From the NCBI RefSeq assembly GCF_017676345.1, contig NZ_JAFFZM010000026.1, forward strand, positions 1 to 64,000: a stretch of 64,000 nt of DNA, written 5' to 3'. The position numbers and the translations under genes were made by a program. This document shows, piece after piece, positions 16,157 to 25,023 of the stretch. The stretch's first letter is position 1, and every line of letters starts with the position of its first letter. The stretch comes from Streptomyces smyrnaeus (GTDB lineage: Bacteria > Actinomycetota > Actinomycetes > Streptomycetales > Streptomycetaceae). The notes beneath the pieces are model-generated. The model saw nothing but the letters and a program-made list of their open reading frames with translations, did not search any database and had not been told where the DNA came from.

Positions 16157-16193
16157 CCCGCGCCCCGAAGGGGCGCGGGGAACTGCGCGCGCG
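16157..16193. repeat. Streptomyces intergenic repeat with hairpin (terminator)
   Basis: A perfect 10-bp stem (CCCGCGCCCC, GAA loop, GGGGCGCGGG; 16157-16179) followed by AACTGCGCGCGCG. I recognise this GGGGCGCGGGGAACTGCGCG phrase as a sequence recurring between genes in many Streptomyces genomes. It sits between convergent genes, where it can terminate both. Confidence 0.65.
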
Positions 16194-16201
16194 ACCTGGA
16201 G

Positions 16202-16229
16202 GTGCCCCTCCTCGAAGAGCTCGGGGGAT
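16202..16229. repeat. Dispersed repeat, copy A
   Basis: Contains CTCGAAGAGCTCGGGGGAT preceded by GTGCCCCTC; nearly the same phrase occurs at 18639-18666. Both can fold into hairpins with G-runs pairing to C-runs. Confidence 0.6.
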
Positions 16230-16271
16230 CACCCGCAGCCTGCGGGACCGGGTGAGGGGCGCCCCCTCGTC

Positions 16272-16763
16272 TCAGTGCCCGCCCTCGGCCGCCAGCCGCT
16301 TGATGGACGCCTCGACCTCGGCCTCGGCCTCGGCACGCCCCACCCAGTTGGCGCCCTCGACCGACTTCCCGGGTTCGAGGTCCTTGTAGACCTCGAAGAA
16401 GTGCTGGATCTCCAGCCGGTCGAACTCGCTCACGTGGTGGATGTCGCGCAGATGCTCCATCCGGGGGTCGGAGGAGGGCACGCACAGCAGCTTGTCGTCG
16501 CCGCCGGCCTCGTCCGTCATACGGAACATCCCGATGGCGCGGCACTTGATGATGCACCCGGGGAAGGTGGGCTCCTCCAGCAGCACGAGCGCGTCGAGCG
16601 GGTCACCGTCCTCGCCCAGGGTGCCGTCGACGAAGCCGTAGTCCGCCGGGTACACGGTCGAGGTGAACAGGTGACGGTCCAAGCGGATGCGGCCCGTCTC
16701 GTGGTCCACCTCGTACTTGTTCCGCGAGCCCTTCGGGATCTCGATGGTGACGTCGAACTCCAA
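16272..16763 (-). CDS. ppa: Inorganic pyrophosphatase
   Basis: 163 residues of family I soluble pyrophosphatase, which hydrolyses PPi to drive biosynthesis. Signature residues are present: EIPKGSRNKYEVDHETG, VYPADYGFVDGTLGEDGDPLDAL (the DxDPxD metal site), IGMFRMTDEAGGDDKLL and HFFEVYKDLEPGK. The start is TTG at 16763: the protein begins EFDVTIEIPKG right after it, as in relatives, and GGAGGAG lies 6-7 nt upstream. A longer frame from ATGs upstream has no ribosome site. It is divergent from the carboxypeptidase gene and convergent with the ThrE-like gene. Confidence 0.95.
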   Translation of the reverse strand: MEFDVTIEIPKGSRNKYEVDHETGRIRLDRHLFTSTVYPADYGFVDGTLGEDGDPLDALVLLEEPTFPGCIIKCRAIGMFRMTDEAGGDDKLLCVPSSDPRMEHLRDIHHVSEFDRLEIQHFFEVYKDLEPGKSVEGANWVGRAEAEAEVEASIKRLAAEGGH

Positions 16764-16905
16764 GGGAGGCTCCTCCGTATAGATCAAGATGAGATCAACA
16801 CTCATCAGCACTCGTGTGCCCTGGGGGCCGTCCCCCAGAAGAACTCCAGTCTGGTGATTAAGTGTCCCCCACGCACATGTGTGCTCGCGAAAGGGGCTGG
16901 TCGAG

Positions 16906-18615
16906 GTGCATGACACCGGAGCGAAGGTGCGTGCCACCGCGAACCGGGCATACCGCCTCACCGTCCGAGCGGCCCGCAACGCGGCGGCCCGTACCCGTGC
17001 AGCGGCGGCTCGCACCCGTACCGCGGTGGCGGGCATCCCCGCCGCGATGGCACCCACCCGCGCCTCAGCCGCACGCGCGACCGCCCGCGCCCGCAGCGCG
17101 GCACGCGAGGCCCGGCGTCGTTGGCGGGCGGCCGCTCCGCAGCAGCGGCAGACGGTCCGGCTGGCCGCCGTCTCCGGTGCACTGGGACTCGTGGTCGCGC
17201 TCGTGGCGGTGACGGTGGCGGGGCCGTGGGACTCGGGTCAGCGTACGGCCGAGCGCGTCCGGGCAGCCCGCCTGGGGCACGGAAGTGGCACGGACCACAC
17301 CCCGGGCCGCGGCGGCGCGTACCCCATGGCACCCCAGGTCCTCGCCGCCGCCGGGCCCCTACCGCGGCAGGGCACGGGGGAGGGCGGCCCGCCCAGCGGC
17401 TCCGGCGGCCGCGGTGGTACCCGCCCGGAGCGGGTACCGGCACCCACCCCCTCGGCCCTCGCCGACACCCTCGAACCCCTGATCGAGGACGGCTCGCTCG
17501 GCGCCGTACGGCACGCCTCCGTGGTGGACGCCGTCACCGGGCGGCAGCTGTTCGCCCGGAACGCGAAGGCCGTCTCGGCGCCCGCCTCCACCATCAAGCT
17601 GGCCACCGCCGTCGCCGCGCTGACCGCCCGGGGCGACACCTACCGCATCGCCACCCGCGCCGTCGGCAAGGGCGACCGCGTCACACTCGTCGGCGGCGGC
17701 GACCCCACGCTGAGCCGACGGGACCTGGCCGCCATGGCCGAACGCACGGCCCGCGCCCTCGACGAGCGCGGTGTCCACAAGGTCAGCCTCGGGTACGACA
17801 CCTCCCGCTACTCGGGCACCGAACGGCACGTCATCGGCCCCAACGAGAACCTGGCCCGGGTCACCCCGCTGATGGTCGACGAGGGCCGGGCCGACCACAG
17901 CCACCACGGCCCCGCGCCGCGCGTCGCCGATCCCGCGCTGGAGGCGGCCGAGACGTTCGCCGAAGAACTCGGCGAGGAGGGCGTCACCGTCCGGGGCACG
18001 CTCGAGGAGCGGACCGCCGCCAAGGGGGCCGAGAAACTCGCCGTCCACCGCTCGGCGACGCTCGGCGCACTGGTCGAGCGGATGCTCACATACAGCGACA
18101 ACGACCTCGCCGAAGCCCTCGCCCGGCAGACCGCACTCGCCCAGGGCGAACCCGCCGGCTTCAAGGGCGCGGGCCGCGCCGTACGGCACACCCTCGAAAA
18201 GCTGGGCCTGCCGGTGAAGGGCGCCCGCTTCGCGGACGGCAGCGGCCTGGACCGCTCCGACCGGGCCTCCCCCGCACTGCTCACCCGACTGCTCGCCCTG
18301 GCGGCCGACCCGGACCGGCCCCGACTGCGCCCCGTACTGACCGGACTGCCGGTGGCCGGGTTCACCGGCACTCTCGACAACCGCTACGGCGGCGAGCGCG
18401 GCGAGCCGGGGGCAGGTCTCGTACGGGCCAAAACGGGAACCCTCACCGGAGTGAACACGCTGGCCGGCACCGTGGTCGACGCCGACGGGCGGATGCTGGC
18501 CTTCGCCTTCATGACGACCGGAGCGCCCGGGCGGGACGCGGCGCACAAGTCCCTGGACCGCCTCGCCTCGGCGCTGGCCAATTGCGGCTGCCGCGATTCG
18601 CCTTCGGCGGGATGA
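16906..18615 (+). CDS. dacB: D-alanyl-D-alanine carboxypeptidase/endopeptidase (PBP4, S13 family)
   Basis: About 569 residues. After an Ala/Arg-rich basic cytoplasmic N-terminus (~80 residues) comes one membrane anchor (about 85-106, VSGALGLVVALVAVTVAG), a Pro/Gly-rich spacer, and an S13 peptidase domain. The three penicillin-binding motifs are present: STIK (about residues 228-231), YSDN and KTGTLTG near the C-terminus. It trims peptidoglycan peptides outside the membrane. GTG at 16906 (AAAGGGG upstream) is preferred; an in-frame start exists at 16879. The long basic N-terminus is unusual and might bind acidic partners or nucleic acid (speculation). The zincin gene follows. Confidence 0.9.
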   Translation: MHDTGAKVRATANRAYRLTVRAARNAAARTRAAAARTRTAVAGIPAAMAPTRASAARATARARSAAREARRRWRAAAPQQRQTVRLAAVSGALGLVVALVAVTVAGPWDSGQRTAERVRAARLGHGSGTDHTPGRGGAYPMAPQVLAAAGPLPRQGTGEGGPPSGSGGRGGTRPERVPAPTPSALADTLEPLIEDGSLGAVRHASVVDAVTGRQLFARNAKAVSAPASTIKLATAVAALTARGDTYRIATRAVGKGDRVTLVGGGDPTLSRRDLAAMAERTARALDERGVHKVSLGYDTSRYSGTERHVIGPNENLARVTPLMVDEGRADHSHHGPAPRVADPALEAAETFAEELGEEGVTVRGTLEERTAAKGAEKLAVHRSATLGALVERMLTYSDNDLAEALARQTALAQGEPAGFKGAGRAVRHTLEKLGLPVKGARFADGSGLDRSDRASPALLTRLLALAADPDRPRLRPVLTGLPVAGFTGTLDNRYGGERGEPGAGLVRAKTGTLTGVNTLAGTVVDADGRMLAFAFMTTGAPGRDAAHKSLDRLASALANCGCRDSPSAG

Positions 18616-18638
18616 CGCCGCCTTTGCTGATGAGGGGG

Positions 18639-18666
18639 TGCCCCCTGCTCGAAGAGCTTGGGGGAG
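18639..18666. repeat. Dispersed repeat, copy B (hairpin)
   Basis: GTGCCCCCTGCTCGAAGAGC followed by TTGGGGGAG, near-identical in core to 16202-16229. CCCCC/GGGGG and CTC/GAG pairings give a hairpin 23 nt after the dacB stop, so it also serves as a likely terminator. Confidence 0.6.
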
Positions 18667-18768
18667 CAGGGTGGACGAGCGCAGCCCCCATCGCGGGGTA
18701 CGCGGGATTGGTGGGCCGCCCATGAGGCGTGCCTCCCGCGGCGCGCCCACTGCACGTACGGTGAAAGA

Positions 18769-19926
18769 ATGACGAGCCTCGGTGGTGCACAGATGGTCGA
18801 CTGGAATCTCGCGGTCGCGACCGCGGCCCGGCTCGGGCGGCCGGGGCCGGAAGTCAGCAGGGAGGAAGCCCGCGGCATCGTCGCGGAGCTGCGGCGCCAC
18901 GCCAAGGTGTCCGAGGAGCACGTACGCGGCTTCACCCGGCTGGCCCCCGCCAACCCCGAGGTGGCGGACACGCCCGTCCTGGTGGTGGACCGGCCCGGCT
19001 GGGTACGGGCCAACGTCGCCGGCTTCCGCGAACTGCTCTCGCCCCTGCTGAGCAAGGTGGAGGAGCGCCGCACCGGCATGCCCGGCGGGGCGGTGCTGGG
19101 CGCGGTCGGCGGCAAGGTCACCGGCGTCGAGGTCGGGATGCTGCTGTCGTTCCTCTCCTCCCGGGTGCTGGGCCAGTACGAGACGTTCGCGCCCGCCGGC
19201 CGCGATCTGCCGGGCGGCGCCGACGGCGGCGGCCGACTGCTGCTGGTGGCGCCGAACATCGTGCACGTGGAGCGCGAGCTGGAGGTGGACCCGCACGACT
19301 TCAGGCTGTGGGTGTGCCTGCACGAGGAGACGCACCGCACCCAGTTCACGGCGGTGCCCTGGCTGCGCGACCACCTGCGCATGGAGATCCAATCCTTCAT
19401 GGAGCAGACCGACATCGACCCCTCCACGCTGCTGGAGCGGCTGCGCGAGGCCGTCCAGTCGTTGTCCGGCGGCAAGCCGGGCGAGGGCCAGGAAGGCGAG
19501 GGCGCCGAGCAGCCGGAGGGCGAGGAGGAGCGGCCCAGCCTCGTCGAACTGGTGCAGACCCCCGCGCAGCGCGAGGTGCTGGGCCGGCTGACGGCCGTGA
19601 TGTCGCTGCTGGAGGGGCACGCCGACTACGTGATGGACGGGGTGGGCCCGCAGGTCGTCCCGACGGTCACGGAGATCAGGGAGAAGTTCCAAAAGCGCCG
19701 CGCCACCGGCGCCGGCCGCCTCGACCTGGCGCTGCGCAAGCTGCTGGGGCTGGACGCGAAGCTGCGGCAGTACCGGGACGGGGAGCGGTTCGTGCGCACG
19801 GTGGTGGACGAGGTGGGCATGGAGGGTTTCAACCGTGTGTGGACCTCCCCGAACACCCTTCCGACCAAGGCGGAGATCGCCAAGCCCGCGGAGTGGATCG
19901 CGAGGGTGCACCGGAAGACCGATTGA
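18769..19926 (+). CDS. Zinc-dependent metalloprotease-like protein (F420-associated zincin, DUF2342)
   Basis: 385 residues of the actinobacterial zincin family annotated as 'coenzyme F420 biosynthesis-associated'. The zinc signature HEETH (LHEETHRTQFTAV) and a downstream LEGHADYVMDGVG segment supplying a further metal ligand are visible. A short acidic insertion of Gly/Glu-rich repeats (about residues 240-260) interrupts the domain. The link to F420 is phylogenetic, not biochemical; the true substrate is unknown. The ATG at 18769 is chosen as the first plausible start after a poorly conserved upstream stretch; an ATG nine codons later (MVDWNLA) is possible. It sits between dacB and tilS as in other Streptomyces. 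Confidence 0.88.
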   Translation: MTSLGGAQMVDWNLAVATAARLGRPGPEVSREEARGIVAELRRHAKVSEEHVRGFTRLAPANPEVADTPVLVVDRPGWVRANVAGFRELLSPLLSKVEERRTGMPGGAVLGAVGGKVTGVEVGMLLSFLSSRVLGQYETFAPAGRDLPGGADGGGRLLLVAPNIVHVERELEVDPHDFRLWVCLHEETHRTQFTAVPWLRDHLRMEIQSFMEQTDIDPSTLLERLREAVQSLSGGKPGEGQEGEGAEQPEGEEERPSLVELVQTPAQREVLGRLTAVMSLLEGHADYVMDGVGPQVVPTVTEIREKFQKRRATGAGRLDLALRKLLGLDAKLRQYRDGERFVRTVVDEVGMEGFNRVWTSPNTLPTKAEIAKPAEWIARVHRKTD

Positions 19927-20127
19927 GGCGAGCGGAAGCCTCTCCAATCACCCTTCCGAGGGACCGTGCGGGCGGGGTGCGCGTGCGATGCTCGGGGAAT
20001 ACGGTCCGTCTCTGTCACCATCAACACACGCAGCGTGACAGCAATCGGCTTCGACACCACACCCCCCGGATCCGCGGAAGCCCCCTCCGCGATCGGCGCA
20101 GATCCCTGACGAGGAAGTGAATCGGAC

Positions 20128-21369
20128 ATGGGTCCCCACCCCGCGGTCGCCGCAATACGCCTGGCGGTCCGCCGCACACTCCACGACGTGCTCAGCGCGC
20201 ACGACATCAGCGCACCCGACGTCAGCACCCACGGCGTCAGCGCACAGGGCGCCGGCACGCACGGCGTGCGCAGCGCACAGCTGACGGCAGCCCCCCAACC
20301 CGCCGCCCCCCTCCCCACCGAGCCGCCGCCACCGCTCGTTCTGGTGGCCTGCTCCGGCGGCGCCGACTCCATGGCACTCGCCTCCGCGCTCGCCTTCGAA
20401 GCTCCCCGCCTCGGCCTGCGCGCCGGAGGCGTCACGGTCGACCACGGCCTGCAGCCCGGCTCCGCCGAACGCGCCCAGGACGTCGCCGACCGCCTCACCG
20501 GCCTCGGCCTGACCCCCGTCGAGTCGATCGCCATCCAGGTGGGACGGACCAACACCGGCCCCGAGGCAGCCGCCCGCGAGGCCCGCTACGCCGCGCTGGA
20601 CGCCGTGGCCGAACGGCACGGCGCGGCTGCCGTGCTGCTCGGGCACACCCGCGACGACCAGGCGGAAACGGTGCTGCTCGGCCTCGCTCGCGGCTCCGGC
20701 ACCCGCTCCCTGTCCGGCATGGCCGCGGTATCCGGGCCCGGCGGACGCTACCGCCGCCCGTTCCTGGCCATCGATCGGCAGACCACCCGCAAGGCGTGCA
20801 TGGTCCAGTCCCTCCCCGTATGGGACGACCCGCACAACACCGACCCCGCCTACACCCGCTCCCGCGTCCGCCACGAGGCGCTGCCCGCACTGGAGAAGGC
20901 GCTCGGCAAGGGCGTCATCGAGGCGCTGGCCCGTACGGCACAGCTGTCCCGGGACGACGCGGACGCGCTCGACGCCTGGACCGACGAGGCCGAACGCGCC
21001 GTGGTGCGCACCCCCGGCAGCACGCCCGCCGACGAGGCCGGGGTGCCCGACCAGGCCGACGGCTCCCCCCAGCCCGGCCGCCCCGGCACCCGGTCGGACG
21101 GCGCGCACGCCACGCCCGGCGCCGACGGGACCGTCGAACTCGACGTCGTCCGGCTCTACGCGCTGCCCCCCGCGGTACGGCGGCGGGTACTGCGACGGGC
21201 CGCGATCGAGGCCGGCTCACCGGCCGGGTCGCTGTTCGCCCGGCACATCGAGGAGATGGACCGCCTCATCACCGCCTGGCGGGGCCAGCGGGCCCTCAAC
21301 CTCCCCGGGCGTGTGGAGGTCGCACGGCAGGGTGGCAGACTGGTCATCCGGCACGGCTCACCGAACTGA
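20128..21369 (+). CDS. tilS: tRNA(Ile)-lysidine synthase
   Basis: 413 residues. The PP-loop ATP motif SGGADS is at residues 76-81 (VLVACSGGADSMALA). The TilS-specific GHTRDDQAETVLLGLARGSG and RPFLAI plus VWDDPHNTDPAYTRSRVRHEALP follow. The enzyme converts cytidine-34 of the CAU anticodon to lysidine so that tRNA-Ile reads AUA, and is essential in most bacteria. The N-terminus carries about 65 low-complexity residues with repeated Asp/His-x-Ser-Ala-type blocks, longer than usual, and a second Pro/Gly-rich insertion lies near residue 295. The next genes, hpt and ftsH, follow in the conserved tilS-hpt-ftsH order. Confidence 0.95.
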   Translation: MGPHPAVAAIRLAVRRTLHDVLSAHDISAPDVSTHGVSAQGAGTHGVRSAQLTAAPQPAAPLPTEPPPPLVLVACSGGADSMALASALAFEAPRLGLRAGGVTVDHGLQPGSAERAQDVADRLTGLGLTPVESIAIQVGRTNTGPEAAAREARYAALDAVAERHGAAAVLLGHTRDDQAETVLLGLARGSGTRSLSGMAAVSGPGGRYRRPFLAIDRQTTRKACMVQSLPVWDDPHNTDPAYTRSRVRHEALPALEKALGKGVIEALARTAQLSRDDADALDAWTDEAERAVVRTPGSTPADEAGVPDQADGSPQPGRPGTRSDGAHATPGADGTVELDVVRLYALPPAVRRRVLRRAAIEAGSPAGSLFARHIEEMDRLITAWRGQRALNLPGRVEVARQGGRLVIRHGSPN

Positions 21370-21454
21370 CCGGCGCCCCGGTACCGACCGGGGCGGACCG
21401 GAGCGCCGAACGGCGGCCCTGCCGACCGGACCGCGACGAGCGAGAGCAGCACGG

Positions 21455-22009
21455 GTGGACGAGAAAGACATGGGCACCGACCTGCAGTCGGTGCTGGTCA
21501 GCAAGGAAGAGATCGACGCGAAGCTGGCCGAGCTGGCCGCGCGGATCGACGCGGAGTACGCGGGCAAGGACGTGCTGCTGGTCGGGGTGCTCAAGGGCGC
21601 CGTCATGGTGATGGCGGACCTGGCACGGGCCCTGTCCACCCCGGCGACCATGGACTGGATGGCGGTGTCCTCCTACGGTGCCGGAACCCAGTCCTCCGGT
21701 GTGGTGCGGATCCTCAAGGACCTGGACACCGACATCAAGGGCAAGCACGTCCTGATCGTCGAGGACATCATCGACTCCGGGCTGACGCTGTCCTGGCTGC
21801 TGTCCAACCTCGGCTCCCGCGAGCCGGCCTCCCTCAACGTGTGCACACTGCTGCGCAAGCCGGACGCCGCCAAGGTGGCGATCGATGTGAAGTGGGTCGG
21901 GTTCGACATCCCCAACGAATTCGTCGTCGGCTACGGGCTCGACTACGCCGAGCGGTATCGGAACCTGCCGTTCGTCGGCACGCTGGCCCCGCACGTCTAC
22001 GGCGGCTGA
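21455..22009 (+). CDS. hpt: Hypoxanthine phosphoribosyltransferase
   Basis: 184 residues. The PRPP-binding signature VLIVEDIIDSGLTLSWLL is intact, with VGVLKGAVMVMADLARAL and the purine-binding KWVGFDIPNEFVVGYGLDY. It salvages hypoxanthine and guanine to IMP and GMP. The GTG start at 21455 (GAGCGAGAG upstream) gives the family N-terminus DEKDMGTDL; the ATG five codons later is the alternative. It lies 85 nt after tilS and is probably cotranscribed. Confidence 0.95.
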   Translation: MDEKDMGTDLQSVLVSKEEIDAKLAELAARIDAEYAGKDVLLVGVLKGAVMVMADLARALSTPATMDWMAVSSYGAGTQSSGVVRILKDLDTDIKGKHVLIVEDIIDSGLTLSWLLSNLGSREPASLNVCTLLRKPDAAKVAIDVKWVGFDIPNEFVVGYGLDYAERYRNLPFVGTLAPHVYGG

Positions 22010-22191
22010 ATCCGCGGGCGTACGGGCGTGCGGGCCGGGAACACAGGGCCGGTGCCCCTCGTTGCAGCAACGGAGGGCGGTGTAGTTGACCGTCCTCGGC
22101 GGCGCCGGGTGACAATGCTGGGGTACCGTCCGAAGGTCAGGCTTTTCAACTCACTGTGGCAGGAGGGACGGGGCGCACGCGCTCCGTATGG

Positions 22192-24213
22192 ATGGACGTG
22201 AAGCGATACTTCCGCGGGCCGGTCATGTGGATCGTGCTGGCCGTCCTTGCCGTGGTCGTGTTGATGCAGGTCGTCGGCTCGTCCGGCGGCTTCAAGACGG
22301 TGGACACCGGCCAGGTCGTACAGGCGATCCGACAGGACAAGGTGAAGTCCGCAGAGCTCACCACGGGCGACGAGCAGATCGTCAAGCTCGAGCTCAAGGA
22401 CGGCGCCAAGGTCGAGGACAGCGACAAGATCAAGGCGAGCTACATCGACGACCAGGGCGTCGACATCGCCAAGGAGCTTCAGCAGAAGTACGACCAGAAG
22501 GAGATCCCCAAGGGGTACACGGTCGCGCCGCAGAAGCAGAACCCGTTCGTCGGGATGCTGCTGACCCTGCTGCCGTTCGTGCTGATCATCGTCGTCTTCC
22601 TGTTCCTGATGAACCAGATGCAAGGTGGCGGCTCCCGGGTCATGAACTTCGGGAAGTCCAAGGCCAAGCTCATCACCAAGGACACCCCGAAGACGACCTT
22701 CTCCGACGTGGCCGGCTCCGACGAGGCCGTGGAGGAACTACAGGAGATCAAGGAGTTCCTGCAGGAACCCGCGAAGTTCCAGGCCGTCGGCGCCAAGATC
22801 CCCAAGGGCGTGCTGCTCTACGGCCCGCCCGGCACCGGTAAGACACTGCTGGCCCGCGCCGTCGCGGGCGAGGCAGGGGTGCCCTTCTACTCGATCTCCG
22901 GCTCCGACTTCGTCGAGATGTTCGTCGGTGTCGGCGCCTCCCGGGTGCGCGACCTGTTCGAGCAGGCCAAGTCGAACGCCCCGGCCATCGTCTTCGTCGA
23001 CGAGATCGACGCCGTCGGCCGCCACCGCGGCGCCGGCATGGGCGGCGGCCACGACGAGCGCGAGCAGACCCTCAACCAGCTGCTGGTCGAGATGGACGGC
23101 TTCGATGTGAAGGGCGGCGTCATCCTGATCGCCGCCACCAACCGGCCCGACATCCTCGACCCGGCGCTGCTGCGGCCGGGCCGCTTCGACCGGCAGATCG
23201 CCGTCGACCGCCCGGACATGCAGGGTCGCCTGGAAATCCTCCAGGTGCACCAGAAGGGCAAGCCGATGGCGCAGGACGTGGACCTGAGCGCGGTCGCCCG
23301 CCGCACTCCGGGCTTCACCGGCGCCGACCTGAGCAACGTGCTGAACGAGGCCGCGCTGCTCTCGGCGCGCAGCGACCAGAAGCTGATCGACAACAAGTCC
23401 CTGGACGAGGCGATCGACCGCGTCGTGGCCGGACCGCAGAAGCGGACCCGGATCATGAGCGACAAGGAGAAGAAGATCACCGCGTATCACGAGGGCGGAC
23501 ACGCCCTGGTCGCGGCGGCCTCACCCAACTCCGATCCGGTCCACAAGATCACCATCCTCTCCAGAGGCCGGGCGCTCGGCTACACCATGGTGCTGCCCGA
23601 CGAGGACAAGTACTCCACCACCCGGAACGAGATGCTCGACCAGCTCGCCTACATGATGGGCGGCCGGGCGGCCGAGGAACTGGTCTTCCACGACCCGACC
23701 ACGGGCGCGGCCAACGACATCGAGAAGGCGACGGCCACCGCACGGGCCATGGTCACCCAGTACGGCATGACCGAGCGGCTGGGCGCCATCAAGTTCGGCT
23801 CCGACCAGTCCGAGCCCTTCCTGGGCAAGGAGATGGCCCACCAGCGGGACTACTCCGAGGAAGTCGCCGGACTGGTGGACGAGGAGGTCAAGAAACTGAT
23901 CGAGACGGCGCACAACGAAGCCTGGGAAATCCTGGTGGAGAACCGCGACGTCCTCGACAACCTCGTCCTGGCCCTGCTGGAGAAGGAGACGCTGAACAAG
24001 GAGGAGATCGCCGAGATCTTCACCCCGGTCGTCAAGCGGCCGGCGCGTCCGGCCTGGACCGGCTCCTCGCGGCGCACCCCGTCCACCCGGCCCCCGGTGT
24101 CGGCCCCGCCCGCGGCGCTGACCAACGGCAACTCCAACCCGAACCTCGGCAAGGAGATCGGCCCCCGCGACTCGGACGCCATCGTCGAGCCGGTGGACCC
24201 GGAGAACGGATAA
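22192..24213 (+). CDS. ftsH: ATP-dependent zinc metalloprotease FtsH
   Basis: About 673 residues: two membrane segments (11-28 and 121-139) flanking a periplasmic-type domain, an AAA+ domain with Walker A GPPGTGKT (211-218), Walker B IVFVDEIDAVG and the second region of homology, then the M41 peptidase with HEGGH (433-437). It degrades misfolded membrane proteins and regulators. The ATG at 22192 gives the conserved MDVKRYFRGP start, but no clear ribosome site is within 15 nt; a GTG at 22156 is the alternative. A candidate promoter (TTGACC at 22087 with GACAAT after 19 nt) lies upstream. The C-terminus is a low-complexity tail, and a strong terminator follows. Confidence 0.96.
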   Translation: MDVKRYFRGPVMWIVLAVLAVVVLMQVVGSSGGFKTVDTGQVVQAIRQDKVKSAELTTGDEQIVKLELKDGAKVEDSDKIKASYIDDQGVDIAKELQQKYDQKEIPKGYTVAPQKQNPFVGMLLTLLPFVLIIVVFLFLMNQMQGGGSRVMNFGKSKAKLITKDTPKTTFSDVAGSDEAVEELQEIKEFLQEPAKFQAVGAKIPKGVLLYGPPGTGKTLLARAVAGEAGVPFYSISGSDFVEMFVGVGASRVRDLFEQAKSNAPAIVFVDEIDAVGRHRGAGMGGGHDEREQTLNQLLVEMDGFDVKGGVILIAATNRPDILDPALLRPGRFDRQIAVDRPDMQGRLEILQVHQKGKPMAQDVDLSAVARRTPGFTGADLSNVLNEAALLSARSDQKLIDNKSLDEAIDRVVAGPQKRTRIMSDKEKKITAYHEGGHALVAAASPNSDPVHKITILSRGRALGYTMVLPDEDKYSTTRNEMLDQLAYMMGGRAAEELVFHDPTTGAANDIEKATATARAMVTQYGMTERLGAIKFGSDQSEPFLGKEMAHQRDYSEEVAGLVDEEVKKLIETAHNEAWEILVENRDVLDNLVLALLEKETLNKEEIAEIFTPVVKRPARPAWTGSSRRTPSTRPPVSAPPAALTNGNSNPNLGKEIGPRDSDAIVEPVDPENG

Positions 24214-24254
24214 CCGCAGGTCGGTGGGGGTAACCTCCCCGCCGCGGAATGTCA

Positions 24255-24289
24255 GCCGCGCCCCTCGGGTTACCTTCGAGGGGCGCGGC
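24255..24289 (+). terminator. Terminator after ftsH
   Basis: Perfect 13-bp stem (GCCGCGCCCCTCG / CGAGGGGCGCGGC) with a 9-nt loop, followed by TTTCC. Confidence 0.85.
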
Positions 24290-24381
24290 TTTCCGCTGTG
24301 TACGCGACAGCGCCGAGTCAGTCACGGACCGTACGGACCGTGCGGGCTCGACGGCTGTGCAAGTCGAGGAACGAGGACCAG

Positions 24382-24987
24382 ATGACCGACCCGGTGACCC
24401 TGGACGGGGAGAGCCCGATAGGCACGTTCGACGAGAAGCGCGCCGAGAACGCGGTACGCGAACTGCTGATCGCCGTGGGCGAGGACCCCGACCGCGAAGG
24501 ACTCCTGGAGACCCCGGCACGGGTGGCACGTGCCTATCGGGAGATGTTCGCGGGCTTGCACCAGCGCCCCGAGGACGTGCTGACGACGACGTTCGACCTG
24601 GGCCACGACGAGATGGTCCTGGTCAAGGAGATAGAAGTCGTCAGCCAGTGTGAACACCACCTGCTGCCGTTCCACGGCGTCGCACACGTCGGCTACATCC
24701 CGTCCGCCAGTGGCAAGATCACGGGTTTGTCCAAGCTCGCCCGCCTGGTCGAGGTCTTCGCCCGCCGTCCGCAGGTGCAAGAGCGCCTGACGACCCAGAT
24801 CGCCGACTCGCTGATGCAGATCCTGGAGCCTCGCGGCGTCATCGTGGTCATCGAGTGCGAGCACATGTGCATGTCCGTCCGTGGCGTCCGCAAGCCCGGA
24901 GCCAAAACCACAACCTCCGCGGTCCGCGGTCAGCTCCGCGACGCGACGACCCGGGCCGAGGCCATGAGCCTGATCCTGGCCAAGTAG
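24382..24987 (+). CDS. folE: GTP cyclohydrolase I
   Basis: 201 residues. Zinc ligands are in CEHHLLPFHG and in CEHMCMSVRG; GKITGLSKLARLVEVFARRPQVQERLT matches the substrate site. It forms 7,8-dihydroneopterin triphosphate from GTP, the first step of folate synthesis, followed by the folB, folK and folP enzymes encoded just downstream on the opposite strand. The ATG at 24382 has GAGGAACGAGGA upstream. The protein is intact with no intein inside. An intein-like gene begins 36 nt after its stop. Confidence 0.96.
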   Translation: MTDPVTLDGESPIGTFDEKRAENAVRELLIAVGEDPDREGLLETPARVARAYREMFAGLHQRPEDVLTTTFDLGHDEMVLVKEIEVVSQCEHHLLPFHGVAHVGYIPSASGKITGLSKLARLVEVFARRPQVQERLTTQIADSLMQILEPRGVIVVIECEHMCMSVRGVRKPGAKTTTSAVRGQLRDATTRAEAMSLILAK

Positions 24988-25023
24988 GGCCCCTCCGCGC
25001 CCTGCCGCGCCTAGGCTTCGGCC

